A stretch of DNA of 6,354 bases, taken from assembly GCA_002345425.1 (NCBI GenBank), contig DDWA01000025.1, forward strand, positions 11,748-18,101, in the 5' to 3' direction. Origin of the DNA: Caryophanales bacterium UBA2298. Lineage in GTDB: Bacteria > Bacillota_I > Bacilli_A > Izemoplasmatales > Hujiaoplasmataceae. This document shows, one piece after another, positions 1 to 6,351 of the stretch. Position numbers and translations under genes: made by a program. Every line of letters starts with the position of its first letter. Positions within the stretch are counted from its first letter, which is position 1. The notes below the pieces were generated by a model that saw only the letters and a program-made list of their open reading frames with translations, did no database searches and had not been told where the DNA came from.

Positions 1-19
1 TTTAATATTAAAAATAACA

Positions 20-49
20 AAAAAGACAAATCCTAGAATTTGTCTTTTT
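20..49 (-). terminator. Rho-independent terminator of the desulfidase gene
   Basis: A perfect 12-bp inverted repeat (20-31 with 38-49) encloses a 6-nt loop (32-37). Read on the minus strand it lies 10 nt after the TAA stop of the desulfidase gene and its 3' arm runs into a T tract, as expected of an intrinsic terminator. The arms begin with A runs and end with T runs, so it could also stop transcription arriving from the left on the plus strand. The stem is mostly A-T with two G-C pairs. Confidence 0.85.
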
Positions 50-59
50 AATGGTTTTA

Positions 60-1334
60 TTATTCTTCTAACATTAAAGCTAATATAACTTTATCGGTAT
101 CTTTCATACCCTCACTTGCCATTTTACCAACAGCAAGTATAGTTTCATCAGCACTGTTTTTAATAATTCCTGATAAAGGATTATATTGATGATTCTCCAT
201 TGCCAGAAAATGTCCGAGTATTGCTGCATCTAAGCCAGTTGCTATCTTAGAAGCGCATGATGGTTTAGCTCCGTCGCAGACAACTCCCGAGACATTAGCT
301 AAAGCGTTGGTTATCGTCATTTTAATCTGTTTGATATCGCCACCGCTTAAATAAGTAAATGTCGCTCCAGAAGAAACTGTTGCGCTAATAGCTCCACAAA
401 AAGCAGAAAGCCTACCTATAAAACTCTTTTGATATATTGTCAACAAGTTTGAAAGGATTAAAGCACGATATAGTTTTTCTTTGGTAACTTTCAAGTGTTT
501 ACCGAAGAGTACAACAGGAATAGAAGTTGCTATTCCTTGATTGCCGCTACCAGAATTGGTTATTACTGGTAATGAACATCCACTCATCCTCGCTTCAGAG
601 GCTGAAGCAGTATAAGCCTTAATCTTAGAAAAGATTGATGTATCATGTTTTAAAATGGTTTGTCCGATAGAAACTCCAAAGTCGGTTTCCAACCCCTTTT
701 TAGCTATTGCCATGTTATATTTAATTTGTTTTTCAATTAAGGGTTTAACTTTCTCGATATCAACAGTTTCTGTGAAACGGAGAATATTTTCGATAGTTAA
801 ATTTGATCGATTGGTCTCTACACCAAAGTATTCTTTATTACTGTTTTCTTTTTCAAATATCACCTTATTGTTTTTGATTATTTTAACTATGTTTGTATGC
901 AGGTTCTTTATTTCAATATATATATCATCAGTTTTTGTTTTTGCTTTAAGAATAAAATGCAAATTTAAACTAGTCTGTAATATACTCACCTTAACGATAT
1001 TTTTTAATAATAATTCATTGACTATTTTTAAATGTTTAGCCCTTAAATTAGAGATTACCTCAAGTTCTAAATCAGAATCTCCACCAACAACTCCGGCTAA
1101 AACGCTAGCTTCTATGCCAACCAAATTGTTTGTGTTTGGGACTGTTACACAACGAATGTTTTTTATCAAGTTTCCACTGGCTTCAATTTGAATTTCTTCA
1201 GGTATCTCTCCTAAAATCTCTCTAGCTTTAGCTCCGGCAAAAGCAATCGCAATAGGTTCTGTACAACCTTTTGCAGGAACTAATTCTTCCTTTAAAATAT
1301 CTAGATATTCATCTTCAAATTTACATATTTCCAT
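60..1334 (-). CDS. cyuA: L-cysteine desulfidase-like protein (UPF0597/CyuA family)
   Basis: The 424-residue product matches the UPF0597 family (CyuA/YhaM, archaeal L-cysteine desulfidase). These cytoplasmic Fe-S enzymes split L-cysteine into pyruvate, ammonia and sulfide and are related to iron-sulfur L-serine dehydratases. Visible signatures are the N-terminal KGCTEP motif with Cys24 (the likely catalytic cysteine), the SGSGNQG stretch near residues 261-267, and Cys313, Cys353 and Cys360 (FCGA, then CDGAKPSC). The 40- and 7-residue spacing of those three fits the cluster ligands of the family. The frame is open up to an ATG at 1382, but the start at 1334 is chosen because an AGAAGG-type ribosome binding site lies just upstream, family homology begins there, and the promoter -10 lies inside the longer frame. 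The gene looks intact. The family is secure; cysteine rather than another substrate is inferred. Confidence 0.85.
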   Translation of the reverse strand: MEICKFEDEYLDILKEELVPAKGCTEPIAIAFAGAKAREILGEIPEEIQIEASGNLIKNIRCVTVPNTNNLVGIEASVLAGVVGGDSDLELEVISNLRAKHLKIVNELLLKNIVKVSILQTSLNLHFILKAKTKTDDIYIEIKNLHTNIVKIIKNNKVIFEKENSNKEYFGVETNRSNLTIENILRFTETVDIEKVKPLIEKQIKYNMAIAKKGLETDFGVSIGQTILKHDTSIFSKIKAYTASASEARMSGCSLPVITNSGSGNQGIATSIPVVLFGKHLKVTKEKLYRALILSNLLTIYQKSFIGRLSAFCGAISATVSSGATFTYLSGGDIKQIKMTITNALANVSGVVCDGAKPSCASKIATGLDAAILGHFLAMENHQYNPLSGIIKNSADETILAVGKMASEGMKDTDKVILALMLEE

Positions 1335-1366
1335 GGTCCACCTTCTTGGAATAATTCTTGTGAATA

Positions 1367-1395
1367 ATCTTAACATATGCATTAAGTTTAGTCAA
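1367..1395 (-). promoter_or_regulatory. Promoter of the desulfidase gene
   Basis: On the minus strand, TTGACT (1390-1395) and TAAGAT (1367-1372) are separated by exactly 17 bp, and TGT directly before the -10 makes it an extended -10. Transcription would start near 1360, leaving a leader of about 26 nt. This rules out translation from the upstream in-frame ATGs at 1382 and 1376 for transcripts from this promoter. Confidence 0.75.
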
Positions 1396-1446
1396 TGAAA
1401 CAAGAGAGAAAGCATCTCATATTTGGCTTTATATTTTCCTAACTTA

Positions 1447-1455
1447 TGGTATAAT
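1447..1455 (+). promoter_or_regulatory. Extended -10 promoter for the 42-aa gene and gltX
   Basis: TATAAT at 1450-1455 is a perfect -10 and is preceded by TGG, giving the extended TGn motif. No good -35 sits at 16-18 bp: the 17-bp position reads CTTTAT, and TTGGCT at 1423-1428 is 21 bp away. The extended -10 may compensate. The predicted start is near 1462, about 27 nt before the ATG at 1489. Confidence 0.65.
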
Positions 1456-1488
1456 ATATAGCGACTGATATGAAAGGTGATTAATTAA

Positions 1489-1617
1489 ATGATAATAGGA
1501 TTTGGTATAATTGGTATTATCTTAGGAATTGTTCTTGTAGCGGTTGTACTTGCTGGTGTTTTTGGTTCTAGAAAAAATAAGAATAATAAAGAAGAAGATT
1601 CAAGTAAATTATTGTAG
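1489..1617 (+). CDS. 42-aa single-span membrane peptide, unknown function
   Basis: I do not recognise this small gene. It starts at ATG 1489, 8 nt after a good ribosome binding site (AAAGGTGA, 1473-1480), and lies just downstream of an extended -10 promoter. The 42-residue product is one hydrophobic helix (about residues 2-26) followed by a charged tail (about 28-40, RKNKNNK then EED). By the positive-inside rule the tail is probably cytoplasmic and the N-terminus outside. The helix has close-packing motifs: Gly at 4, 6, 9 and 13 (including GIILG, a GxxxG) and AVVLA at 18-22, suggesting self- or partner-association. The TAG stop overlaps the AGGAG ribosome binding site of gltX, so the two genes are probably co-transcribed and perhaps translationally coupled. 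Promoter, binding site, spacing and topology all argue against a chance frame; the function is open. Confidence 0.7.
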   Translation: MIIGFGIIGIILGIVLVAVVLAGVFGSRKNKNNKEEDSSKLL

Positions 1618-1620
1618 GAG
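1616..1620 (+). promoter_or_regulatory. gltX ribosome binding site overlapping the upstream stop
   Basis: AGGAG at 1616-1620 is 8 nt before the gltX ATG and shares bases with the TAG stop (1615-1617) of the 42-aa gene. Ribosomes finishing the small gene would cover the gltX initiation region, an arrangement typical of translational coupling. Confidence 0.7.
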
Positions 1621-1628
1621 AAATATAT

Positions 1629-3299
1629 ATGAATAAATATAAAGAGATAGCGGAAATTATTTTTCCGAATATTAAAAATACAATAGATGACCTTGAAAAA
1701 AGATTTCCGAAAAGAAATCTTTCAGCTGGGGCAATTGTTACAAGATTTGCACCCTCTCCAACTGGATTTTTACACACAGGATCATTATTCACTTCTTTGG
1801 TGAGTTGGCGTTTTGCTAAACAAACCCAGGGGGTATTTTTCCTGCGCTTAGAAGACACTGATCAAAAGCGTGAAATCAAGGGTTCTGGTGATAAAGTAGT
1901 TGAACAATTGATGACATTTGGTATTACTCCAGATGAAAGTTATCTCCATGCTGGTTTGTATGGTCCATATATTCAATCAGAAAGAAAAGAAATATATCAT
2001 ACAGTAATTAAGGCAATGATTGAAAAAGGATTGGCTTATCCTTGTTTTTGCACTCATGAAGAACTAAAGGAAATTCGCAAAGAACAGGAATCAAAAAAGA
2101 TTCTGCCTGGATATTATCATGAGTATGCTAAATGTAGGTATCTATCAGATGAAGAAGTTATTGAAAAACTTAACAATAAAGAAGACTTTGTTATTAGATT
2201 TAAATCGCAAGGTCAATTTGATGAGAAAGTAGTTCTTGAAGATGCTATTAGAGGTAATATAGAGTTTCCGAAAAATATCCAAGATATAGTTATTATGAAA
2301 ACTGATGGTCTGCCAACTTATCATTTCGCTCACGTGGTTGATGATCATTTCATGAGAACAACCCATGTAACAAGAGGGGAAGAATGGATGCCTTCAGCTC
2401 CAATTCATTTGGAAATATTTGAACAACTTAATTGGCAAAAACCAATCTTTTGTCATTTTCCAGTAATTATGAAACTTGACGATGATAAACGTAGAAAATT
2501 GTCTAAACGAAAAGATGAAGAAGCAAGTGTTGATTACTTCCTAGAAAAAGGTTATCCGATTGAAGGATTTTTAGAGTATTTAATGACTTTAGCTAATTCT
2601 AATTTTGAAGAATGGCGTCTAGCGAACAAACAAAATGATATTTTCGATTTCCAATTAGATTTTAGTAAAATGAGTTTAGATGGAGCTTTATTCGATTTAG
2701 AAAAAGTTAAATCAATTTCAAAAGAAGTTTTAGCTAATATGAACAAAAATGATTTTACCGAAAGAGCTTTCGAATATTCTAAAACCTATGATCAAGACCT
2801 ATATAAAATCATTTTGAAAGATCAAGATTATTTTAAATCAATAATCAATATCGAAAGAGAACAAGAAAAGCCTCGTAAGGACTATGAAAAGTATAGTGAT
2901 ATCTTGCCGATTATTAACTTTTTCTATGATGACTATTATTTTGAATTAACCAAAGATTTAATTTTTAATGAAAGATTCGATAAAGCCTTTTTAATAGAAA
3001 TCTTATCAGAATATCGCGATCATTTAAACCTCGATTTAGACCAAGAAAATTGGTTTAATGAAATGCGTGAATTGGCATTAGCGAGAAACTTCGCTAAAAG
3101 AGCTAAACAATATTTGAATGAACCAGACAAATATGTCGGTCATATTGGTGAGTACGCTGAGATTATCAGAGTGGCGACGTGCGCTAAAACTAGCACTCCA
3201 AACTTCTATGATGTCCTTAAAATCATTGGAAAAGAACGAGTCATTGAAAGGATTAATCATACCATTAGTTTGCTAAGCAAATCACAAATTCATCATTAA
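1629..3299 (+). CDS. gltX: Glutamyl-tRNA synthetase, long form with N-terminal extension
   Basis: This class I aminoacyl-tRNA synthetase ligates glutamate to tRNA in the cytoplasm. In bacteria lacking glutaminyl-tRNA synthetase, such enzymes also mischarge tRNA-Gln for later amidation; whether that holds here cannot be told from this window. The 556-residue product has the family core: RFAPSPTGFLHTGS (39-52, with HTGS as the HIGH signature), RLEDTDQKR (73-81), THVTRGEEW (245-253) and a KMSKS-type loop reading KLSKR (290-294). Cys139, Cys141 and Cys169 resemble the zinc-site cysteines of some GluRS. The helical C-terminal part (about 380-556) should be the anticodon-binding domain. About 34 residues precede the usual start of the catalytic domain, and the protein is longer than the common 470-500 residues; this matches a subtype known from Clostridia and Erysipelotrichia. 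The ATG at 1629 has a well-placed AGGAG. The gene is intact and follows the 42-aa gene by 11 nt. Confidence 0.93.
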   Translation: MNKYKEIAEIIFPNIKNTIDDLEKRFPKRNLSAGAIVTRFAPSPTGFLHTGSLFTSLVSWRFAKQTQGVFFLRLEDTDQKREIKGSGDKVVEQLMTFGITPDESYLHAGLYGPYIQSERKEIYHTVIKAMIEKGLAYPCFCTHEELKEIRKEQESKKILPGYYHEYAKCRYLSDEEVIEKLNNKEDFVIRFKSQGQFDEKVVLEDAIRGNIEFPKNIQDIVIMKTDGLPTYHFAHVVDDHFMRTTHVTRGEEWMPSAPIHLEIFEQLNWQKPIFCHFPVIMKLDDDKRRKLSKRKDEEASVDYFLEKGYPIEGFLEYLMTLANSNFEEWRLANKQNDIFDFQLDFSKMSLDGALFDLEKVKSISKEVLANMNKNDFTERAFEYSKTYDQDLYKIILKDQDYFKSIINIEREQEKPRKDYEKYSDILPIINFFYDDYYFELTKDLIFNERFDKAFLIEILSEYRDHLNLDLDQENWFNEMRELALARNFAKRAKQYLNEPDKYVGHIGEYAEIIRVATCAKTSTPNFYDVLKIIGKERVIERINHTISLLSKSQIHH

Positions 3300-3303
3300 A
3301 GCA

Positions 3304-3327
3304 AAGGGACAATCCTTCACTTTTTTT
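3304..3327 (+). terminator. Weak terminator after gltX
   Basis: Just after the gltX stop, 3305-3309 can pair with 3313-3317 (five pairs, one G-T wobble, 3-nt loop). After three intervening bases there is a run of seven Ts (3321-3327). The T run is convincing but the stem is short, so this is a possible rather than certain intrinsic terminator. Further T runs at 3345-3351 and 3364-3371 could assist. Confidence 0.35.
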
Positions 3328-3386
3328 ATTTAATAATAAATTTATTTTTTTGAGGGATTTTACTTTTTTTTATTTCCTTTATCATA

Positions 3387-3392
3387 TATAAT
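3387..3392 (+). promoter_or_regulatory. Candidate -10 of the nrdJ promoter
   Basis: TATAAT at 3387-3392 is a perfect -10 in the gap before nrdJ. The matching -35 position is only a T run, so the promoter lacks a consensus -35; the upstream T-rich DNA could act as a curved or UP-like element. Transcription from here would begin near 3399 and give a leader of about 100 nt containing the stem-loop at 3408-3439. Confidence 0.45.
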
Positions 3393-3407
3393 GTTTATAT
3401 AGTTCTT

Positions 3408-3439
3408 TAATTCATCGGAAGTTAAATTTCGGTGAGTTA
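3408..3439 (+). promoter_or_regulatory. Stem-loop in the nrdJ leader
   Basis: Bases 3408-3420 pair with 3427-3439 across a 6-nt loop (3421-3426), giving 13 continuous pairs of which three are G-U. On the minus strand those three would be A-C mismatches, so the structure favours an RNA read on the plus strand, meaning the nrdJ leader. A moderately T-rich stretch follows (3440-3447), so it could act as an attenuator, or as an mRNA-stability or protein-binding element. It has none of the features of a cobalamin riboswitch. The pairing is seen in the sequence; the function is inference. Confidence 0.5.
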
Positions 3440-3499
3440 TTTTATTACAATTAAACGATAATTTTTTGCTTATCTTGAAAAATATAAAGGAGAATAACG

Positions 3500-5695
3500 A
3501 TGACAAAATATGTAGTCAAACGCAACGGAGTCAAAGAAAAATTTGACGTATCAAAAATAGCTAACGCCATGCACAAAGCTTACTTAAGTGTGGGTGAAGA
3601 AATCTCTTACAAAGAATGTTTAGAACAAGCAAAATTTATAACTAAAGATTTACTTCAAAACGGTTCAGAAATCTCGATAGAGAAAATTCAGGACTGTGTT
3701 GAACTATATCTTATGGACACGAAAAAGTATGAAACAGCAAAAGTTTATATCAAGTATCGTGAAAAACAAAGACTTGATCGCGAAAACCCTTGGAATGATA
3801 ACGATGAACGCCAGGATATCATCTTATCTAAATACCTATTAGATAATGAAAATAAGAAAGAATTTATTAAAAGAGTCTCAATTAAAAGACCAGCTCTAGA
3901 AAAGATATTACGCCATAAAGAGGCTATATTTGGCGGTCGCAATCTTTATGCTATTGGAAGAGAAGGCAATATTACAGGAAGTAATTGTTATGTTACAGAA
4001 GATCCTCAAGATAATTTAGAAAGCATATATAAGGTTGACTACCAAATCGCAAGAACATATAGTTATGGTGGCGGACAAGGAATGAATCTGTCTAATATTC
4101 GCCCTAAAGGCGCTAAGGTAAACAACAGTTCCAATACGACGCCAGGTGTAATAGTTTTTGCGGAAAAGTATTCACATACAACGTTAAATACCCAACAAGA
4201 TAATCGTCGTGGGGCGTTGATGTTGGTTTTGAATATCGATCATCCTGATATAATCGATTTTGTCACAACGAAATTAGACTTAAACAAAATTAATGGGGCT
4301 AATATTTCAATCGCCTTAACAGATGATTTTATGAACGCTGTTGAAAAAGATGATACTTGGGTCATGAGATTTGAAACACCTTATGAACTTATAGAAAAAA
4401 AATTAAAAGCAAGATTATTGTTAGAACTCATCGCTTATTCTGCGCACACCATGGGTGACCCTGGAATTATGTTTATCGACAAGATGAATGACTATCATTT
4501 CCTAAGCGAATATGAAGAAGTTAAATTTACAGCTACAAATCCATGTGGTGAACAACCGCTTATGGCTCATGGCTCATGTAATTTAGGAAGTGTAAATTTA
4601 AACGCATTCGTAAAAAATCCATTTTTGGATGATGCCTATTATGATTGGGAAAGATTCGATCACGTGATCGAAGAAATGATTTATTCACTAGATGATTTAT
4701 TGACACTTTTAGGAAATAGACATGCTCTTAAAGAACAAAGAGACCATGTTAAAAAATATCGTGAAGTTGGTCTTGGAGTAATGGGATTAGCGGACTTAGC
4801 TTTAAGCATGAAACTTCCATATGGCTCACAAGAATTCTTGGATTTCCTTGATCAGTTAATGAGTAGAATGATTAATCAAGCTGCTAGAGCTACAGCTTTA
4901 AACGCTAAAGAAAAGGGAGCGTTCCCAGCTTTTGATTATGATAAAATTTCATCTTCAAGATTCTATAAAACAGTTATTCTTCCTGAAGTTGATGAATTGA
5001 TAAAAAAATATGGTATGAGGAACTCTAGGTTATTAAGTATCGCTCCAACAGGTTCAATTTCAAATATCTTGGGTGTCAGCGGTGGAGTGGAACCTTTCTT
5101 CCAAATTTCTTATACAAGAAGAATTATCTCTTTATTTGAAGAAGAAAAGAAAATAACAGTTTGGGAAAAAACTCCACTCGCTATGGCTAAAGCCTTAAAT
5201 ATCACTCCAGAAGAATTACCGGAATGGACTAAAATTACTTCACAAAATATTAACTTTAATGATCGCGCCAATGTTCAAAAAGTTATTCAAAAATATGTAG
5301 ATACTGCAATTAGCTCCACTTTCAATATTCCAAACAGCGCGACAATTCAAGATGTTATGGATATTTACACTACTGCATGGCATAAGGATTTAAAAGGAGC
5401 TACCGTTTTTAGAGACAGATGTGCGAAAATTGGAATATTATCTGGTTTAAACGCTGAAACTAAAGATCTAAATCCTGGGACACCACCAAAGATGCATATT
5501 GAAGAAAGCTGGACCAACAAATTATCTGGAAAGAAAAAAGAATATGTTACTCATGTAATTATTGAAAATCAAGAATACAAACCAGAAAAAATGGAAAGAG
5601 AATTATGTCCGATGTGTCACTCGGTTTTAATTAAAAAACAAGGTTGTATTCAATGTAGCAATGATCTCTGTGATTACGAGAAATGCTCGATATAA
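3500..5695 (+). CDS. nrdJ: Class II (adenosylcobalamin-dependent) ribonucleotide reductase
   Basis: NrdJ reduces ribonucleotides to deoxyribonucleotides in the cytoplasm, using adenosylcobalamin to make the thiyl radical, so it needs no oxygen and no NrdB-type radical subunit. The 731-residue product opens with an ATP-cone allosteric domain (about 3-91). The barrel follows, with Cys163 (SNCYV) and Cys360 (GSCNLGSVNL) as the likely redox pair, and Asn347, Cys349 and Glu351 in NPCGE as active-site residues; Cys349 would carry the radical. APTGSIS (515-521) and the SGGVEPFF segment (527-534) are the class II form of the substrate-phosphate region. The C-terminus is a cysteine-rich tail (Cys703, 706, 716, 719, 724 and 729) of the kind that re-reduces the active site. 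No small-subunit gene follows, which supports class II. The ATG at 3500 has AAAGGAG 7 nt upstream. The organism would need to import or make cobalamin. The gene is complete and terminated on its own. Confidence 0.9.
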   Translation: MTKYVVKRNGVKEKFDVSKIANAMHKAYLSVGEEISYKECLEQAKFITKDLLQNGSEISIEKIQDCVELYLMDTKKYETAKVYIKYREKQRLDRENPWNDNDERQDIILSKYLLDNENKKEFIKRVSIKRPALEKILRHKEAIFGGRNLYAIGREGNITGSNCYVTEDPQDNLESIYKVDYQIARTYSYGGGQGMNLSNIRPKGAKVNNSSNTTPGVIVFAEKYSHTTLNTQQDNRRGALMLVLNIDHPDIIDFVTTKLDLNKINGANISIALTDDFMNAVEKDDTWVMRFETPYELIEKKLKARLLLELIAYSAHTMGDPGIMFIDKMNDYHFLSEYEEVKFTATNPCGEQPLMAHGSCNLGSVNLNAFVKNPFLDDAYYDWERFDHVIEEMIYSLDDLLTLLGNRHALKEQRDHVKKYREVGLGVMGLADLALSMKLPYGSQEFLDFLDQLMSRMINQAARATALNAKEKGAFPAFDYDKISSSRFYKTVILPEVDELIKKYGMRNSRLLSIAPTGSISNILGVSGGVEPFFQISYTRRIISLFEEEKKITVWEKTPLAMAKALNITPEELPEWTKITSQNINFNDRANVQKVIQKYVDTAISSTFNIPNSATIQDVMDIYTTAWHKDLKGATVFRDRCAKIGILSGLNAETKDLNPGTPPKMHIEESWTNKLSGKKKEYVTHVIIENQEYKPEKMERELCPMCHSVLIKKQGCIQCSNDLCDYEKCSI

Positions 5696-5704
5696 ACGTT
5701 TTAT

Positions 5705-5735
5705 AAACCGGCAGATAAAACTGCTGGTTTTAATT
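5705..5735 (+). terminator. Rho-independent terminator of nrdJ
   Basis: A 10-bp stem (5705-5714 with 5721-5730, one G-T wobble) with a 6-nt loop (5715-5720) starts 10 nt after the nrdJ stop and ends in TTTTAATTT. The GC-rich middle of the stem (CCGGCAG with CTGCTGG) makes it the strongest hairpin in the window. It separates nrdJ from the regulator gene. Confidence 0.88.
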
Positions 5736-5771
5736 TGTATTTTGCGTTATAATAATGATTGCAACCCCAAG

Positions 5772-5802
5772 TTGACAGGTTGTATACATCTTTACCTAGA
5801 TT
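5772..5802 (+). promoter_or_regulatory. Candidate promoter of the XRE regulator gene
   Basis: A perfect TTGACA (5772-5777) is followed, after a long 19-bp spacer, by TAGATT (5797-5802, four of six consensus bases). An overlapping alternative is TTGCAA (5759-5764), 18 bp, then TATACA (5783-5788). An isolated TATAAT also occurs at 5748-5753. A promoter is likely in this stretch but the exact one is undecided. Confidence 0.45.
5781..5788. promoter_or_regulatory. TGTATACA palindrome, candidate operator
   Basis: A perfect 8-bp palindrome lies in the spacer of the TTGACA promoter and overlaps the alternative -10. XRE regulators often bind short palindromes over their own promoter, so autoregulation is a reasonable but unproven reading. 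A second inverted pair, CAACC (5762-5766) and GGTTG (5778-5782), overlaps it. Confidence 0.3.
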
Positions 5803-5841
5803 AAATCTTTGTTTAAATGTATTATGATAACAATTTTAAAC

Positions 5842-5849
5842 GAGGAGGA
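5842..5849 (+). promoter_or_regulatory. Ribosome binding site fixing the regulator start
   Basis: GAGGAGGA is an almost ideal Shine-Dalgarno, with its GGAGG core 5 nt before the ATG at 5854. It decides for this start over the in-frame TTG at 5809 and ATG at 5824, which lack a comparable site and would add a tail not typical of XRE proteins. Confidence 0.85.
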
Positions 5850-5853
5850 TTAT

Positions 5854-6351
5854 ATGTACTATAAAAAAATTCGTGAATTAAGAAAAGCTAACAAGCTTTC
5901 TCAAGAAGAGTTAGCTAATCGTTTGGGTGTTTCTCGTCAAGCTGTCTCTAAATGGGAAACAGGTATTGTGATGCCTGATATTAACAACCTATTAAAACTA
6001 TCAGAGATATTTAATGTTACCACTGATTATATTCTTAAAGAAGCTGAAAAAAGTTTTAGTTATTATCCAATAGAATCAAAACCTGAAAGGAAAATTGAAA
6101 CCTATAAATTAGTAGCTTTAATTTTTCTGCTCATTTCAATATTAACTATTCTTACCTTTACAACCATAAGCATCCTTCAGCCTCATGAGTATCAAATTCC
6201 ATATGAAGGAAGAAACTACACAGGTTTATTAGCTTATTGGTATTCATATGTAGAAATAAGAATAGGTTTAGTATTAAGTTTAACATTTTTTGTTTTATCG
6301 CTATTAACTTTAGTTTTACCAAAAAAACTGATAGATAAAATATTTAATTAA
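5854..6351 (+). CDS. XRE-family regulator with two membrane helices
   Basis: The 165-residue product has an N-terminal XRE/HTH_3 DNA-binding domain (about residues 4-60). The helix-turn-helix reads SQEELANRLGVSRQAVSKW (16-34) and is followed by the usual ETGIVMPD and TTDYIL segments. A polar linker (about 62-84) leads to a hydrophobic helix at 86-108, an outside loop of about 29 residues rich in Tyr (109-137), a second helix at about 138-156, and a short basic tail. Both ends should be cytoplasmic, so the DNA-binding domain would be held at the membrane. This design is common among small Bacillota regulators, but I do not recognise a named family, target or signal. The outside loop is too short for a known sensor fold. 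The gene stands alone after the nrdJ terminator and ends 3 nt before the window edge, so a partner gene downstream cannot be excluded. Confidence 0.85.
   Translation: MYYKKIRELRKANKLSQEELANRLGVSRQAVSKWETGIVMPDINNLLKLSEIFNVTTDYILKEAEKSFSYYPIESKPERKIETYKLVALIFLLISILTILTFTTISILQPHEYQIPYEGRNYTGLLAYWYSYVEIRIGLVLSLTFFVLSLLTLVLPKKLIDKIFN

Noticed and set aside
655..1191. Plus-strand open frame of 178 codons opposite the desulfidase gene
   Set aside because: It is antisense to a well-supported conserved gene, has Phe/Ile/Leu-rich low-complexity sequence, and shows no recognisable domain.
1456..1628. T-box or other leader regulation of gltX
   Set aside because: The leader before the 42-aa gene is only about 27 nt and the space before gltX is coding, so there is no room for a T-box.
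1568..1858. Minus-strand open frame overlapping the start of gltX
   Set aside because: It overlaps the small gene and the conserved gltX catalytic motif region, has no recognisable product, and is a shadow of the gltX coding frame.
3335..3346. Perfect AATAAATTTATT palindrome
   Set aside because: Pure A/T palindromes are expected by chance in such AT-rich intergenic DNA; the stem would be weak.
3379..3394. Possible NrdR box overlapping the nrdJ -10
   Set aside because: About 10 of 16 positions fit the NrdR consensus as I recall it, but most matches are the AT core. The left half is poor and no second box is found at the usual spacing of about three helical turns.
3300..3499. Cobalamin riboswitch in the nrdJ leader
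   Set aside because: Looked for because NrdJ needs adenosylcobalamin. No B12-box-like GCCACTG and no multi-stem architecture is visible, and the leader is probably only about 100 nt.
5696..5853. A radical-subunit gene (nrdB/nrdF) or NrdI partner after nrdJ
   Set aside because: No coding frame follows; a strong terminator and a regulator gene do. This supports class II rather than class I.
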